Numbered from the stretch's first letter, positions 11,011 through 23,000 are shown. The stretch: DNA of 64,000 bases from Acanthosepion lycidas (GCA_963932145.1 OZ010590.1:56767074-56831073); one strand, 5' to 3'. Numbers and translations are program-made. Notes: generated from the letters alone by a model not told the origin.

Positions 11011-11012
11011 GA

Positions 11013-11205
11013 TTAGATCAAACATTATTTTTAGTGGATACCCTTATTTGAGTAGAGACTCTATTTTTCTAAATGGTGTTTGTTTTGTATACTTGCACTG
11101 TACATTTGAGAAAACTTAATCAAGAAATTGTGTCCTCCTGCAGGATTCAAACCTGAGTCCTCCTTTGCAGGAGAATTTACCATTGGATCTGGTATGTTTT
11201 GTCTG
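11013..11205 (-). mobile_element. SINE-B copy
   Basis: Matches 52.27-52.51 kb: TTTAGTGGATACCC..ATTTGAGTAGA and, toward the head, CCTGCAGGATTCAAACCTGAGTCC, which holds the box B-like site on the minus strand. Confidence 0.7.
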
Positions 11206-11339
11206 TTACAGAAAGCTCTACAGTTAAGCAAAGTTCTATTTGCTTGAAAGCACATTTGCTTATTCAGATATTCTTGAAAGCATATCTGCACAGTTTCATA
11301 TACAAAACATAAACAAAGCAATTTCTAAAGAATTAATGG

Positions 11340-11415
11340 ATTTTGATTTTTTAATCCAACATATTTTTATTACTTTAAATGTTATCTCTAGTGGATATCC
11401 ATATATGAGTAGATG
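11340..11415 (-). mobile_element. SINE-B 3'-end fragment
   Basis: ACTTTAAATGTTATCTCTAG and GGATATCCATATATGAGTAGATG match the start of the copy at 52.30 kb. It is cut off by the TC/TA microsatellite. Confidence 0.65.
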
Positions 11416-11436
11416 CTCTCTCTCTATCTCTCTCTC

Positions 11437-11525
<89 letters not shown>
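11416..11525. repeat. (TC)n-(TA)n-(TG)n compound microsatellite
   Basis: Three adjoining dinucleotide runs: TC to about 11437, TA to about 11493, TG to 11525. Confidence 0.97.
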
Positions 11526-11527
<2 letters not shown>

Positions 11528-11639
11528 TGTGTATTTGGGCAGCAGTCCTTCTTTGATAAATGTTTCATTGAATGTGACAGACAAGGAAAGGGTGAAACAG
11601 ATCATCATATGAACAGAAAATCAACCCTGCCTTAAGCAT

Positions 11640-12280
11640 GACTTGTAGATCGATCACTGGGTATCACAAGCTAACCAAACTAGATGACCTCTACTTGCTT
11701 AGTGGCATTGTTCCTTCATACATAAGGACAATCCACTCCCAACTTGAAAAGTTGAAGCAGTAAATTGACCCTCGTCATCCATACCCTAGCTGTGAACTAA
11801 TGAGAAAGTGGGTCAAGTCATGACACAGCTTTTTACATTCAGCTGAACCACTGAACAACATAGCTTTTAGTTAGGATCTGTTCCTAAGGTGTAGCCTGTA
11901 AGGATATTGCTTACTATTTCATACTAGATTCACAAAACATCAATTCAGTTTTTTTATGTTCAACTATGCATGCAAATTAATTAATAAACATACACCATGA
12001 CAGTTCTTTTTGTGACCACAACATGTGTTCAAGATATGCTAACACACATAACCACCACCCATCACCACGCGATGTGACACAGCCACATTACCAATGTGGA
12101 ACAAAGACTCTCTCAGTCCTAATCACTCCAGTGTTGTCTGGCCCTTCTGGTCCTGTCTATATCACCTCTGAACCACTGTTGGTTGCTGTAGAGCCATCTT
12201 TCAGAAATAGGGATATGTCATTGAGGTTGATCCCAACTGCCAATGCAGGCAATCATAAACTATGGAACATCTTCTAATTT
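11640..12280 (+). pseudogene. Probable retroelement 3' fragment
   Basis: Plus-strand frames read LTKLDDLYLLSGIVPSYIR, HSQLEKLKQ, DPRHP, CELMRK and HSFLHSAEPLN, a pattern seen near the C-terminus of LINE reverse transcriptases. After about 200 bp comes an 84-codon open stretch (12023-12274). It is not assignable to a known domain, though it may belong to the same element. Stops and frameshifts are present. Assignment is tentative. Confidence 0.45.
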
Positions 12281-12540
12281 GCTTTAGTCTTGAAGATCCA
12301 TGCACACTTAACAACCTTGAAACAGTAATATCCCAGACAATGTATTGTGTGCAATACTGTGGTGTAGTGACTTGATAAGAAGAAAAACAAACAAGGAAAA
12401 TTTTATAAGTTTTTATTCAGTTCTAGAGCTGTTACTAATTTTTTTTTTTATGATGACTAAGTGTTTGTAGAAACTACTCACTCTTAGTCTTCATAAAAGA
12501 AAAGGCTAATTTTCTAGTCTCCTTAACAAGGATACAAAGT

Positions 12541-12700
12541 GGAGAAATGGATAGCAGCTTGGATTGAGAAAGTGGCAAGTTGAGTTCAAATTCTAGCCAA
12601 GTTCATTAAATTCACTTAGTAATAAATCCATATCTTTTTCTTCCAGCTATGAGTGAGTAGCAGGACAGACTGGATAGTCAATATTGGCAGGGAAATGTTT
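12541..12700 (+). repeat. R1 interspersed repeat, 5' part
   Basis: TGGATAGCAGCTTGGATTGAG plus GAGTTCAAATTCT look like box A/box B of a tRNA-derived SINE head. The following TTCTTCCAGCTATGAGTGAG..AGCAGGACAGACTGG matches the R1 copies at 15.8 and 28.1 kb. Confidence 0.65.
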
Positions 12701-12719
12701 AATATTATACATATATTTT

Positions 12720-13434
12720 TTTTTTAAGCAAACTACCTCAAGCAAGGCAGGAGTGCCACTAGCACTAGGTTACAGAGAATGAGAGTAAAAAAGAGGAGTA
12801 TTTGGGAAAAGGATAAAGAGAAGGATAGAGATCAAGGTCAAGGAATCAGAAGATGTCAATGGACATTACATTTGAATATTTGAAGATTATAGCTATCAGG
12901 GAAGCAAGTGATAGGAAGTGAGTTCCACTAATGGGAGGTGTGAGATAAGAAGCTGTTGGAGTAGAAGAGATGGCTACATTTAGCTGTTTCAATAGTGAAA
13001 GGGTGGGACTGAGATGCCAACCTAGTAGGATGCTTAAATTCATGCAGTTTGGAAACCAGTGAAAGTAGCTCATTGGAGCAGGTGCCATGAAAGTACTTGT
13101 AGAAAAGACAGAGAGAGGCCAGTAGATGGGATGCCAGATCAGGACCACTCACATTGCATATCCATCTCTGGATTTTGTCGAGGATCTCAAGATGAACAGC
13201 AGATGCACCAGACCATATGTGGCAGCAGTATTCCATGCAAGGACAAATGGTTGATTTGTAGATTTGAAGGATGGACTCAGGCAAGAAAAAACTTCTGCCA
13301 CAACACAGAGAACTACCTTTCCTCGTGGTAGATGAAGCTATAGATTCAATGTAGTTGTTCTGTTTCAGGTCAGTGGACAGCGTGAGATCAAGCAGGTGCA
13401 GAGAGGTGCTCTTGTGGAGTTGAGCATCAGCCAT
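12720..13434 (-). pseudogene. LINE-3 RT tail and 3' UTR
   Basis: The minus-strand frame 13434-12928 reads LHLLDLTLSTDLK, NYIESIASS, PESILQIYKSTICPCMEYC, HIWSGA, RWICNVSGPDLASHL, ASLCLFYKYFHG and HPFTIETAKCSHLFYSNSF, the C-terminal part of a CR1/Jockey-like LINE ORF2. It ends near 12846 and runs into the family 3' tail (12720-12790). The tail's GCAAGGCAGGAGTGCCACTA is shared with the R2-type repeat at 17.3 kb. 5'-truncated, with frameshifts. Confidence 0.87.
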
Positions 13435-14019
13435 CCTGATATGGCCGACAAGGAAGAGTTAATTCATTTTTTATTTAGTTTTTCAAGTATCCTTATGTTT
13501 TTCCATTTTCTAGAAATAAGGGAGTGCAGAACTTTTCCATAATTTTTATTGTTCCAAGATCTTTTGGCCACTTTAGACATTTTCAAGGGGGTTTTAGTTT
13601 TGGTGTTGTTAGTTTTTCCTCATGCTTTGACTGCTTAAGTTCTATCTTATGCTTGTGTTGTTTTGAATAGGAGTGTACATTCTGAGCTTTTGCTTGTTGG
13701 CTGGAATTCATGTGAACATTTCTATTTTTAAAAACATTTCCACTGTTGATATAATAATAAGGTGAGGTTGATAGTACGCGAGAGATATTTAATATACAGG
13801 GTCTCTCTAATAGTAAGATGTTTCCATTAATATGATTCATATAGAATTTTATTGTTTTTGACCAGAATTTTTCTTAAGGGTTCTTGTAAACTGTAGATTG
13901 ATAGATTTTTTTTTTCATAGCACTTTGGTCTGATAAGTGACACATGATGCATTTACTCAAGGAAGTGGTAGTATGTCTGATATAGGTAATTGATTTGTTA
14001 CAAAGGCAGTGAAATTGTG
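13435..14019. other. Unassigned sequence
   Basis: No coding sequence or recognised element between the LINE and the TA array. Confidence 0.5.
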
Positions 14020-14358
<339 letters not shown>

Positions 14359-14479
14359 GCAGTCTTTAAATGTAAAAGGAAATAAGCTATGGAGTAGAGG
14401 TGTGTAAAACATTAAAATAGTTTTGATAGACTCTTAATAGTAAAGGAATTTAAGAGCTCAGAATGAAATAACATTAGAC

Positions 14480-15290
14480 CCTAATAGCATGAGAAAAAGA
14501 ATTGTAGTTGCAGTAGATATTGAAAATTTGAAAAAAGGAAGAAATAGATGAAGTTAGAATGGAAGAAAAATAAAAGCAGAGAAAGAAAGAAGAATTTTGA
14601 ATAAGAAGAGGAGAAAAGATAATAATCAGTGACAATTAAGAAAATGAAAAAAAATGAAATCAAAGGAAAATTCAAAGAAAAAGAAGAAAAGAGAGAATAA
14701 AAGAGAAATGGAATAGAAATGAAGAGAAGAATAAAAAAATGGATGAAAAAAAGAAGAGAAAATGAGTAATTTAAGGAAAATCTGATTTCAGTAAAGGGAA
14801 TGAAGAAGGAGAATAAAAGTAGGAGATAGGAGAATAAATGTGAAGGAAGGGGAGAAGGAAGAGTGATAATTTGAAAGAAGCGATAGGAAAAATAGTGGAA
14901 AGATCAGGCTAAAGAGGGAAGAGGAGTAGGTTTAAATAAGAGGGTGATGTAGAAATAAGAAAACTATTAAAATGGTGAGGTAGAAGAAAGAGGAGTGTGA
15001 TAAGATGAACAGGTGTGTTTAAAAGTAGGAGTTGGGAAAGATTAATGGGATTTTATTGGAGGGGGTATAGGACTATGCCTAAAATGGGAGGAGAGAAAAG
15101 GAGTGTATTAAAAAGAGTAGTGGAAGGAAACAGAAGATGAATGCCTTAAAATGAAATACAGAAGAGGAAAGGTAATAATTATGTTTAAAAGCATTAGGGG
15201 GAGTGTGGTGAAGTGGGAGGAGAGGAAGGAAGTATGTGTTAAAATAGTAGGTGAGTCAAGGGAGGGGAAGAGGAGTGTAACAAAGGGTAT
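14480..15290 (+). other. Purine-rich, C-poor tract (~810 bp)
   Basis: The plus strand is dominated by A and G with very few C. The second half carries loosely repeated words such as GGAGTGT and GTTAAAAtAGTAGG at irregular 40-90 bp spacing, so it may be a decayed minisatellite. No ORF of note. Confidence 0.8.
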
Positions 15291-15819
15291 TATTACAGTC
15301 AGTTGGAATAATTAAACTAAAATTTTTAGGTGTGTCCAAAAATAAAAATTAAACAGAAACAAAATTAATGGAAGCACCAAACTCTTTAAATTCCTTATGA
15401 CAAAAAAGAGGAACACAATCTTTGGTTTTGTTGTCTTTCTAGAGATTGCTTCAATTAATCTTTGGTACCTTATATAATTTGACAAAATAATGACTAGTTT
15501 CTGTCATACAAGTTAAATTGTAAATATCTTCTCTTTGCAGACATATAATCATGTGCATACTTTGAGAGAAAGCAATAAAATTCCTAGTATTCATATGATC
15601 AATGGCACAACACTTATCTTTATTTCCAACTACAAAAACAACAATGGCCAAGTTAAATTTTCTATTCTGCTATTTAGAAGTGGAAATCTTTAAAAAATGA
15701 AGAAAGAAAGTATGTTGATTAACTTTCTCAGAATTTTAATACAAATAAAATTTAAAAATATACTATAAATTTAGTTTTGCTCTAAATCAATTTATTAAAT
15801 ATACATAATGAAGCATGGT
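15291..15819. other. Unassigned sequence
   Basis: A 66-codon minus-strand open frame (15451-15651) has no recognisable motif. Nothing else seen. Confidence 0.5.
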
Positions 15820-16195
15820 AGGTTAATGGGTAACAGCTTGGACTGAGGAATTCAGTTACATGCAAATACCTTTGGGAAGGTTTGAATTCATTTCTTCACC
15901 CTACAGCTATGGGTAAATATCAGGACAAACTGGGTCCTATAGCCTTGGATGGTAGCTGATCTAGGAGAAGGACAATTTTGAATTTAAAACATGAGGAGGG
16001 CCACTTGGGGGCCTTGTGGCACACTATGTGTAGCAGTTCTCTGTATTCAACTTTTCCAAAAAATGTGGTTGGCTCCACCCAAGCTTTCAACACTATAATC
16101 AAATCATATGTGTGGGTAGTTTGGCTGAGTCTGGGTAATCTAAGAACTGAGTTGCTGTACCCTAATATGGCAAATGGAAGGAACAGTACAGTATA
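15820..16195 (+). repeat. R1 interspersed repeat, near full length
   Basis: Aligns over about 330 bp with 28.08-28.42 kb (CAGCTATGGGTAAATA, CTATAGCCTTGGATG, GGAGAAGGACAA, CACTATAATCAA). The upstream GGGTAACAGCTTGGACTGAGG resembles a tRNA-like head, so R1 is probably a long SINE. Not a gene. Confidence 0.75.
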
Positions 16196-16201
16196 TATAT
16201 A

Positions 16202-17040
16202 CAAGGTGCGATGGATAAATTGTCATCAAAATTACACAAAAATGAAAATAACACTGGTAACTCATTTTCTAGTGCAATTTCTGCGAGCAGAGGGTGCCAA
16301 ACCTGTGGAAATCAATTGTTGGATATTAGTGTAGTATAGATCACACACCATGAATCAATGAAAGGTGTATGAGTGGGTAGAACTCTTTAAAACAAGAAGG
16401 ACACCTCCAGAGGGTACATACCTTTATCAGAGTAGACTGACAAATCTCTTTAACATAAGTGGCAGCAAATGTGGGTATCAGCTATGGATCTGCAGAAGCC
16501 ATAGGGAATGACTTGGTGTACTATAAAGGTTGTGCACATTGGGTGCCCCAAAAGCTTACAGCTCAGTATAAACACTAGGGTGTAAATGTCATGACCCAGT
16601 TCCTCCAATGCTATCGAGAAGATCCCAGTATCATGGATTGAATTTTCTGAATGAATGAGACATAGATCTATCACTACAAACCAAAGAGCAAGAGGCAAAA
16701 CATGGAGTGAAAACACCTGTCTCCTGTTCAGACAAAAAGATTGATTCTAACATCCTTTGAGGATATAAAGGGACCTGTTCTGATGGTGTTCCAGGCAGAT
16801 GGTGAAAATGTGAACAGTGCAACATATTGTGATTTACTGCAAGACCAATTGAAACCTGTAACCTGTTACAAACAAGGACTGCTGTTCAAAGGGGTGCCAC
16901 TGCACCATGACAATGCACAGCCATATACAGCAACAGCAACTGTAGAGATTGTGCAATGGCTTGAATCTGAATTGCTTTCACATCCCTCTAACAGCCTGCA
17001 TACATTACCACATGTTTTTGCCCCTTGAAGAAGATGCTAC
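16202..17040 (+). pseudogene. Mariner-like transposase pseudogene
   Basis: Starts after TA with a terminal motif (GCGATGGATAAATTGTC) also present at the DD37D element at 36 kb. Downstream the plus strand reads, in several frames, YEWVELFKTRRTPPEGT, a linker-like WVPQKLTA, IYHYKPKSKRQ, and HHDNAQPYTATA with the second catalytic Asp. The first-Asp motif reads NET instead of DET and is followed by a stop. The DxSPSDYH-type third-Asp block is not recognisable, and the right end is lost. Clearly dead. Confidence 0.75.
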
Positions 17041-17044
17041 ATGG

Positions 17045-17335
17045 TTGCATGTTCAGAAATTTCAACTGTCTTTCTGATTCTAAGTACATGTATCCTTTTT
17101 GATCCTATTTACCCTAAAACTTCCCAGTACCTCACATGTTCCCTCTATAGTATTCTCAGAATATAGAAGCACATCTCTGTTAACTCAAAATCTTCTCTTC
17201 ATCTGTGAAGAATTTGTCCAGCATTGTAGCAAATTAAGAGTTAGCCTAGTCAAGTATCATTTTTCTTCTTGATACTATTTTTTGGTAATGTTTTCAGTAA
17301 TATTCTTCAGTTTATTCTTGTTTTATATGGTACAA
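17045..17335 (-). mobile_element. LINE-2 fragment
   Basis: Collinear with the LINE-2 copy at 34.2-34.5 kb: GTATTCTCAGAATAT, CTTCTCTTCATCTGTGAAGAA and TTGTCCAGCATTG correspond to the WTIS..MKKRLE..MWF region on the minus strand. Confidence 0.65.
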
Positions 17336-17339
17336 GATC

Positions 17340-17860
17340 AGGTGAATAAGAACAAGAGTAGAGTTTTATCCCTTGTTTTTTGTTTAGGATTGGGTTTCTG
17401 GTTCCTTCTAAAATCTACTTCAAACCTATATTTCTAATGTCTCCATCTAAACTCTGAATTCTTTTTACTATTTATTTTATTTTTTTTATTTATTTTTTCC
17501 TTGTTATGAGTAGATAAGTTCACCTGTAGTATGGTTCAGACACCTCCCCAGTCTTTTTGACAGGTGTAAATGTTTATCCATCTTTTATCTAGGATCTTCT
17601 AAAATCTATTTCAACTCTATATTTCTAAATTCTAAAATTTTGTTTACTATTTATTTATTTTTTCTCAATACAATTAGATAGGTTTGCCTATAGTCCGGTT
17701 CACACACCACCCTGGTCTTTTAAAGTAGAGGTTTATCCCTTGTTTTCTGGATTTCCAGTTCCTTCTAAAGTCTTCTCATTCACTTACACTCCTAGTAGTT
17801 CCTTGCGTCTTAGTGGCATTATCACCTTGCTTGGGATGAATTAATTAAAAATAAATAAAT
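17340..17860 (+). repeat. Three tandem ~175-bp units sharing a LINE-3-type 3' tail (R2)
   Basis: Units near 17340-17510, 17511-17685 and 17686-17855 each carry TTTATCCCTTGTTTT / TTCCTTCTAAAATCT and a GATAAGTTCACCTGTAGT or GATAGGTTTGCCTATAGT start. The last ends with CTTAGTGGCATTATCACCTTGCTTGGG, which matches the 3' end of LINE-3 (reverse complement at 12.73 and 32.2-32.4 kb). Sharing a tail with a LINE is the usual sign of a SINE mobilised by it. Confidence 0.7.
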
Positions 17861-17984
17861 AAATGTACTGCAATGTCTTTTCCAATCAAAAAATATTCTT
17901 CATTGAGATTGTCGAATGTAACAGCCCATTGTTCTGATGAAGAATAAAACCATTTTTCTACAGTTGTACCTTCTTGTTACTCTT

Positions 17985-18425
17985 TCTTGTAATTTCTAAA
18001 ATCTGATTTTTAATGGCATTTATTGTTGCTCCATCTGAAGACCAATTCTCCATAATTATATTCTTAATATCAAAGAAAGCAATCAACATAGCCCTGAACA
18101 TGGATTTGCTTTATTGAGCTTTCTTCAACCTTGATGATAGAAGTGTTTCACAGTGTATTAACAATTTTTTTTTTGTTGTTGTTGTTTCAGGATCAATGCA
18201 AGTTTCGTTCCATGTAATAACATTTTCCAATAACGTTCGGTTTGCTTCAGTTTTCTCCAAAATGTCTGCACAAATTCGATTGGGATTTTTCTTTGATCAG
18301 AGGTCACTAACTCTGGAACAACATTTTGGCACAAATTTGTGTCACATTCACAAAATGAGCTTTTAACAATTTAGAGATTGTCTCTGCGATTTATTCTGGT
18401 GCAGAATTATCAATCATTTTAAATT
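17985..18425 (-). pseudogene. Mariner-family transposase fragment
   Basis: Minus-strand frames read QICAKMLFQSLVT, NVIT(W)NET (first-Asp motif lost) and FRAMLIAFFDIKNIIMENW, which follow the order seen in mariner transposases (CAKMVP...VITGDESW...MLIVFFD). Many stops. Only the central third remains. Confidence 0.65.
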
Positions 18426-19884
18426 AGTTAAATTTTTCTTTAACCTCTTGGCCAGTTGCAATAGCTACACTTCTGTAGAAATACATTGAAAATTATTTTA
18501 ATATAGGAAAGCATTGCCATGAATTTTACTATAGGAATGCTTTGTAAATTATTCTGGTTGGCATTTTTTACCGACCCAAATGTTGTTAGACAATGGGCAC
18601 ATGTTTCTGGGCTATATTTTCATGCTGAATCTGAAAATCAAGTCCATTTTTTGCCCATAACATCACGTTTTCTAAGTACAGATAATTTCTATTTCGCATA
18701 AAATAGGCCAAAATACCAATTTAACAGTGAAATGTCATGGCCAAGTAGAACTAACCTTAAATGTTTTCAGGTTATCATAAAAGAAAAAGTATCCCAATAA
18801 CTTAAAGAATTCATTTTCAGCATTTTCAGTTCAGAAAAATTTTTCAGAAAAATCTCACATGAAATTAAATTACATGTGTCATCAATTTTTGACAAAGAAG
18901 ATACAACGGAATGAAAAATACATTAATTTTTGTCTATCCAAAGGCATAAATCTTCTCTTCTTGGAAACTCTATGGTTCTTTTGAAAAAGTTGATCTCTTT
19001 TGATGCTCCAGCAAAAATCATGGCATCATGTTAACATCCCATCTGCAAAGTGCCTAGTTGGCTATGCCTATCTGACATTTGACAGCTATTTTAAGCACTG
19101 ATAAAGAAAATTCTAATCTTGCTAGTCTCAAATACCCTTGCCTAATACCCTAACAGCCCTTTTTTGTCAATATGCATGTTATACGGAGACTGCATCACAA
19201 CACCAGACCTCCATAAATTCAAGTGATATGATAAAATCTTATGATGGTTTCAGGCTTAAAGTGAAAACTTCTAATAAAAACTAAAATTGCTCTTCTTGAA
19301 TGACTTCTAAAGAGCTTCTTCTATGAAAAGCAGAGAAGAAACACAAATCACAAAAAACATTGAAGACTCAATAATATTTTTCAGTGAGATATCTCTCATA
19401 AAATCATGTTCAGGTCAGCTTATCTGAACTGAAATAGCTTTGAATTCATTTTGAAAGTTATTTGGATACTTTGTCTTGAATGATAAATCATTTTAACATG
19501 AAAATCTAAAATTCAGGCATAGCTGACCACATATGGAGAGAAAAGGGAGACCACTACTTCCTGTGGGATGAGATTGAAATAATAGAGAGAGAATATCACT
19601 TGAAAATATAAAAACTTAAGGAATCAGCACATATGCTAAGCTACAAAAATCTCCTGAGCCAACCAAGCATAGAAATGAATACAATATGGAAACCAGTAGT
19701 AAGAAGTACGAGAGAAAAACACTGAATAAGAATGAATAACAATACAAAAATTGCAATATATATATATATAAACTCTGGTAAAAAATATGCAATAATAATA
19801 ACAGAAAAATGCAATATGAGCACTGGTAAAAAACGGTTGCTGAAACATTAGGTTTATAAGTCCCAGAAATTCATAGATAGATAA
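18426..19884. other. Unassigned sequence
   Basis: About 1.4 kb with no recognised coding sequence or repeat apart from a 15-bp TA run at 19757. The 60-codon open frame at 18519 has no motif. Confidence 0.5.
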
Positions 19885-19970
19885 AGACGTTGGTTAGATC
19901 TAATGACTAGAACTAAATAGTTGTGAGTTCAATACCAGGCTACAGCAGTGGTAAGTTAAAGGGAAATAAC
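19885..19970 (+). mobile_element. tRNA-like SINE head fragment
   Basis: GTTAGATCTAATGACTAGAA followed by GAGTTCAATACC resembles box A and box B of a tRNA-derived SINE. No body recognised. Confidence 0.5.
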
Positions 19971-20009
19971 TGATACATCCAGAAGAGGCAAACTCCAGTG
20001 GACATTGGG

Positions 20010-20455
20010 ATAGCCAATGATACAATCCAAAAGCTAAACAACAGAAAATCTTTGTCAGAAACAGAAGAGTAGTAAACTCTTATGTGATTTCAGTCCTCCT
20101 ATATGGCAGCGAATCGTCTCACAGATGAAGAAGAGACTTGAAGCAACAGGAATGTGGTTCTACAGACGGATGCTGAGAATGCCATGTACTGATATTTAAT
20201 ACAAAGAAAGAAATAACAGAAAGGAAAATCAGGAAGAAAAAGTTGAAATTTCTGGGGGATATAATGAAAATCTGATACTCACAGGACAGATTAAAGACAA
20301 GACGGAAAGAAGAAAACAATGCATAACAGATTTAAATGGATGGAAAACTAAGGTTTAGGAGAAATAACAAAAAGATGAAATTTATTTATAGCTACAAATG
20401 ACAAGAAATGGCAAAGAGCCATGATCACCTACATCTTGAGCAGACATGGCGCATA
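20010..20455 (+). pseudogene. LINE-2 RT C-terminus
   Basis: In broken frames: RVVNSYVISVLLYGSES, QMKKRLEATGMWFYRRMLRMP, KLKFLGDIMK, LTGQIKDKTERR and, near the end, WQRAMITYILSRHGA. The order matches other LINE-2 tails in this window. The 3' end lies at about 20450. Confidence 0.82.
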
Positions 20456-20533
20456 AAGAATATGTTACCTGATCAGATAAATGGTTAGATTTATAATAAA
20501 AGAAACTTGTTTCAACTCCAATTACAAAGTCTA

Positions 20534-20890
20534 GATCAGTATTTCTTAACCTTTTTACCTCCATTTTTTTTTTTTTTTTTTTTAAGCGTTTCACCCGAAG
20601 CAAGCCACTAGAACGCAAGGGGTTACGGAAGATTTGGAGCAAGACCAGATAGGAGTGATAGAGGAAAGGATGAGGAGAAGGATAGTGGATAGATCAAGGC
20701 AACTGGAGATGTCAATTGAAATTACACTTGAATAGCTGGAGATTATAGTTCTCAGGGAAACTGGAATAGGGAAGGGAGTTCCACAGGCGAGAGGTGTGAG
20801 ACATGAAGCTATTGGAGTAGAAGAGACGGCTGTAGAACCCTTGAAATAGTTTTAATGTCTTAGGGAACACCTACATAAAAATTATATATC
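20534..20890. mobile_element. hAT-type MITE interrupted by a LINE-3 tail
   Basis: The left part (CAGTATTTCTTAACCTTTTT at 20534) and the right part (TAGAACCCTTGAAATAGTTT.. from 20832) read as one continuous Charlie-like hAT sequence once 20562-20832 is taken out. The right terminus is unclear. Confidence 0.6.
20562..20832 (-). mobile_element. LINE-3 3' end with poly-A tail
   Basis: On the minus strand: end of ORF2 (SSIASCLTPLACGTP-like region, same nucleotides as 12.9-13.0 kb), the 3' tail, then A19 (poly-T at 20564-20583). Short 5'-truncated insertion. Confidence 0.78.
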
Positions 20891-20924
20891 ATTATTAACA
20901 TCTATCTCTGTCTGAATTTTAAGG

Positions 20925-21290
20925 ATGAAGAGTTATTATCTACATTATTTATAATCAGACTATTGTCCTCATCTTTGTTGTCATCACAACATTTCGGCTG
21001 TTATGCCATCCAGCCTTCATCAGGTGTATATCAATCTAGCTAACCTAGAGGGAATTCTGGACTGAATTCTTTATCTAATCTATGAGGATACACTGATGTT
21101 ATTCCACTGCTCATGTCTAAAGATATCGTCTAGTTCTTATTTTTATTTAGTACTGCAGTTCTTGCTTGCCCATTTCCACTGAATGCAAGTATATACCGTA
21201 CAACACAGGGATTGAACTCACAATCACTATGTCACCAAATTCACAAACCAGTGCTTTAATCCACTAGGCCTACAGGACAAATCTTCAATA
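20925..21290 (-). mobile_element. R3 long tRNA-derived SINE
   Basis: On the minus strand the head at 21285-21200 has a box A-like TAGTGGATTAAAGCACTGG and a box B-like GAGTTCAATCC. The body runs through CACCTGATGAAGGCTGG and CAGCCGAAATGTTGTGATGA to about 20925. Head-half and tail-half copies occur at 42.7, 39.7, 8.15 and 63.7 kb. Confidence 0.75.
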
Positions 21291-22654
21291 ATGTTCTTGG
21301 GAGACACTCTGTCAATATTGAATGGAAAAATTGTGAACTGAAATATTAAATTAATCAATATAAAAAAATCAATGAGGAAAGAAGAAACAAGAAATTATTG
21401 AAAATGAAATTTGAAATTAAAAAAATAATGAATTAATAGCATGCATTTTTCATTTTGAATTTTGAAATGGAAAGAAAGGATCAGAATGAATAAACAGGAA
21501 AATAAAATTTGACTCTGAAAGATTAAAATCCGATTAGCTGTAAAATAAGTCAATAGATCAATTAATTATGCAAATTAGGATAATGCCCTTATGAATAATC
21601 AATTGAATATAAACAAACAATTTAGGGGGGGCGATTTTTTTTTCTTTTTGAGAATTAGCAGAAAATCTGTGGAAATTTTCTTTTCAAGGCATGTTACTAT
21701 TTTCTTTAGAAATGAATAATAAAATGAGGCCCAAAGACAATGTTCAAGTGAGGATAGATTTTGGCTGTAATTTCAAATCCAGTGTCTAAGCTCCATTTGC
21801 CACAGTTAGTTCAAAAAGCTGGAGGGGAATTCATTCACATGTAGCATGTATTGTTCAAGCAAACCTGATGGCATTGATCCCTCTACAGGTCAAACCACAA
21901 CCAATGTCCTCCAAATTGAAGGCTTGCTTTAGTTACAGATATGTAGTCATTGATTCAAATGATGGAAGCCTCCATTCTGGCTATTGACTTCAGTTTAAGA
22001 AGCCCTCCACCTCGTGATACTGTGTTGTCATCATACTGACTGCAGACATAGATATGGAGTCCTGTTTTCGCCATTGTGCTAGATATCTGTTGATCCTAAA
22101 AGAAGATTCCTCTGTTCTCCTAACCAGACAATAAAGGGTGGCAAACCAATTTAATTGCTAATGACTTGGTCATAAAACAGATAGTACTGGGTAGCAGTAG
22201 CAGTCATAGAGTTACAAATTAACTAAATACTTTAAACCTATAAACTCATCATATCTTAAAAATACTATAGATTGATAGAAACAAAAATGACTAGTAAAGT
22301 TATTTTTGTTTCTCTTAATCTATGTGAATAAAATCTTTTAGTCAAATGTTAAAATTGAATAACTTATATTATGCTGTTAATAAAAACATCTTTGGAAGCA
22401 AATGTTTGCTATTTTAATATACTTATTCATTTTTACTCAACTTCCATTGCTCTCTGGATGGAAAATTATGTTCGTAAGAACTAGAAAATTTTCATTTTAG
22501 TGTTACCCAATCTGTGTAAATATATATTTTTCTTCCTTTTATTAGCAAATAATTTCTATTTTCTTGAAACTTAAGTAGAAATGAAATTGAGAATTGTTTA
22601 TTAAACTCATACTGAAGATCCTTGGCTTAATATCCTCAATGAGGATTCTGTCAT
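21291..22654. other. Unassigned sequence
   Basis: About 1.36 kb without a supported gene. It contains a G-run/T-run step at 21625-21645. Nothing else stands out. Confidence 0.5.
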
Positions 22655-23000
22655 TCAAACTATATGGGGAGCTAAAATGAAAGAGAAGACATCAGTAGTA
22701 GAATGGAATATTATAAAATAGATGAAAAAAATCAAAGGCAGAAATTTCAATCTATGGAGGTCATCGCAGAGAGGAAAATATCTCATATAAGGCAAAAGTG
22801 ACAACAAGCAAGAGGTCTGGGGAACATGGATTTTTATCAGATGAACTGGAAAAGAACTTAAAGATATGCAAACCATTTACTATCACACAAATATGAAAGA
22901 TACAGAAATAACACCATGTTGCCAAAACAGATTGGGGAGCTAAAAATGAAAGAGAAAACATGAAGAGTAGAATGGGATATAATTAAGAAATGAAGAAATT
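22655..23000. repeat. Two-copy direct repeat, period ~268 bp
   Basis: GGGGAGCTAAAATGAAAGAG..ACATCAGTAGTAGAATGG at 22666 recurs at 22934 with minor changes. The minus-strand Phe/Ser-rich open frames here arise from low complexity. Confidence 0.7.

Noticed and set aside
20990..21050. Hammerhead-ribozyme-like core in R3 (minus strand CTGATGA, a closable stem II, then GAAA)
   Set aside because: Stem I cannot be closed and no NUH cleavage site follows stem III. The other copies change CTGATGA to TTGAGGA, CTGAGGA or CTGAAGA. Treated as coincidence within a SINE body.
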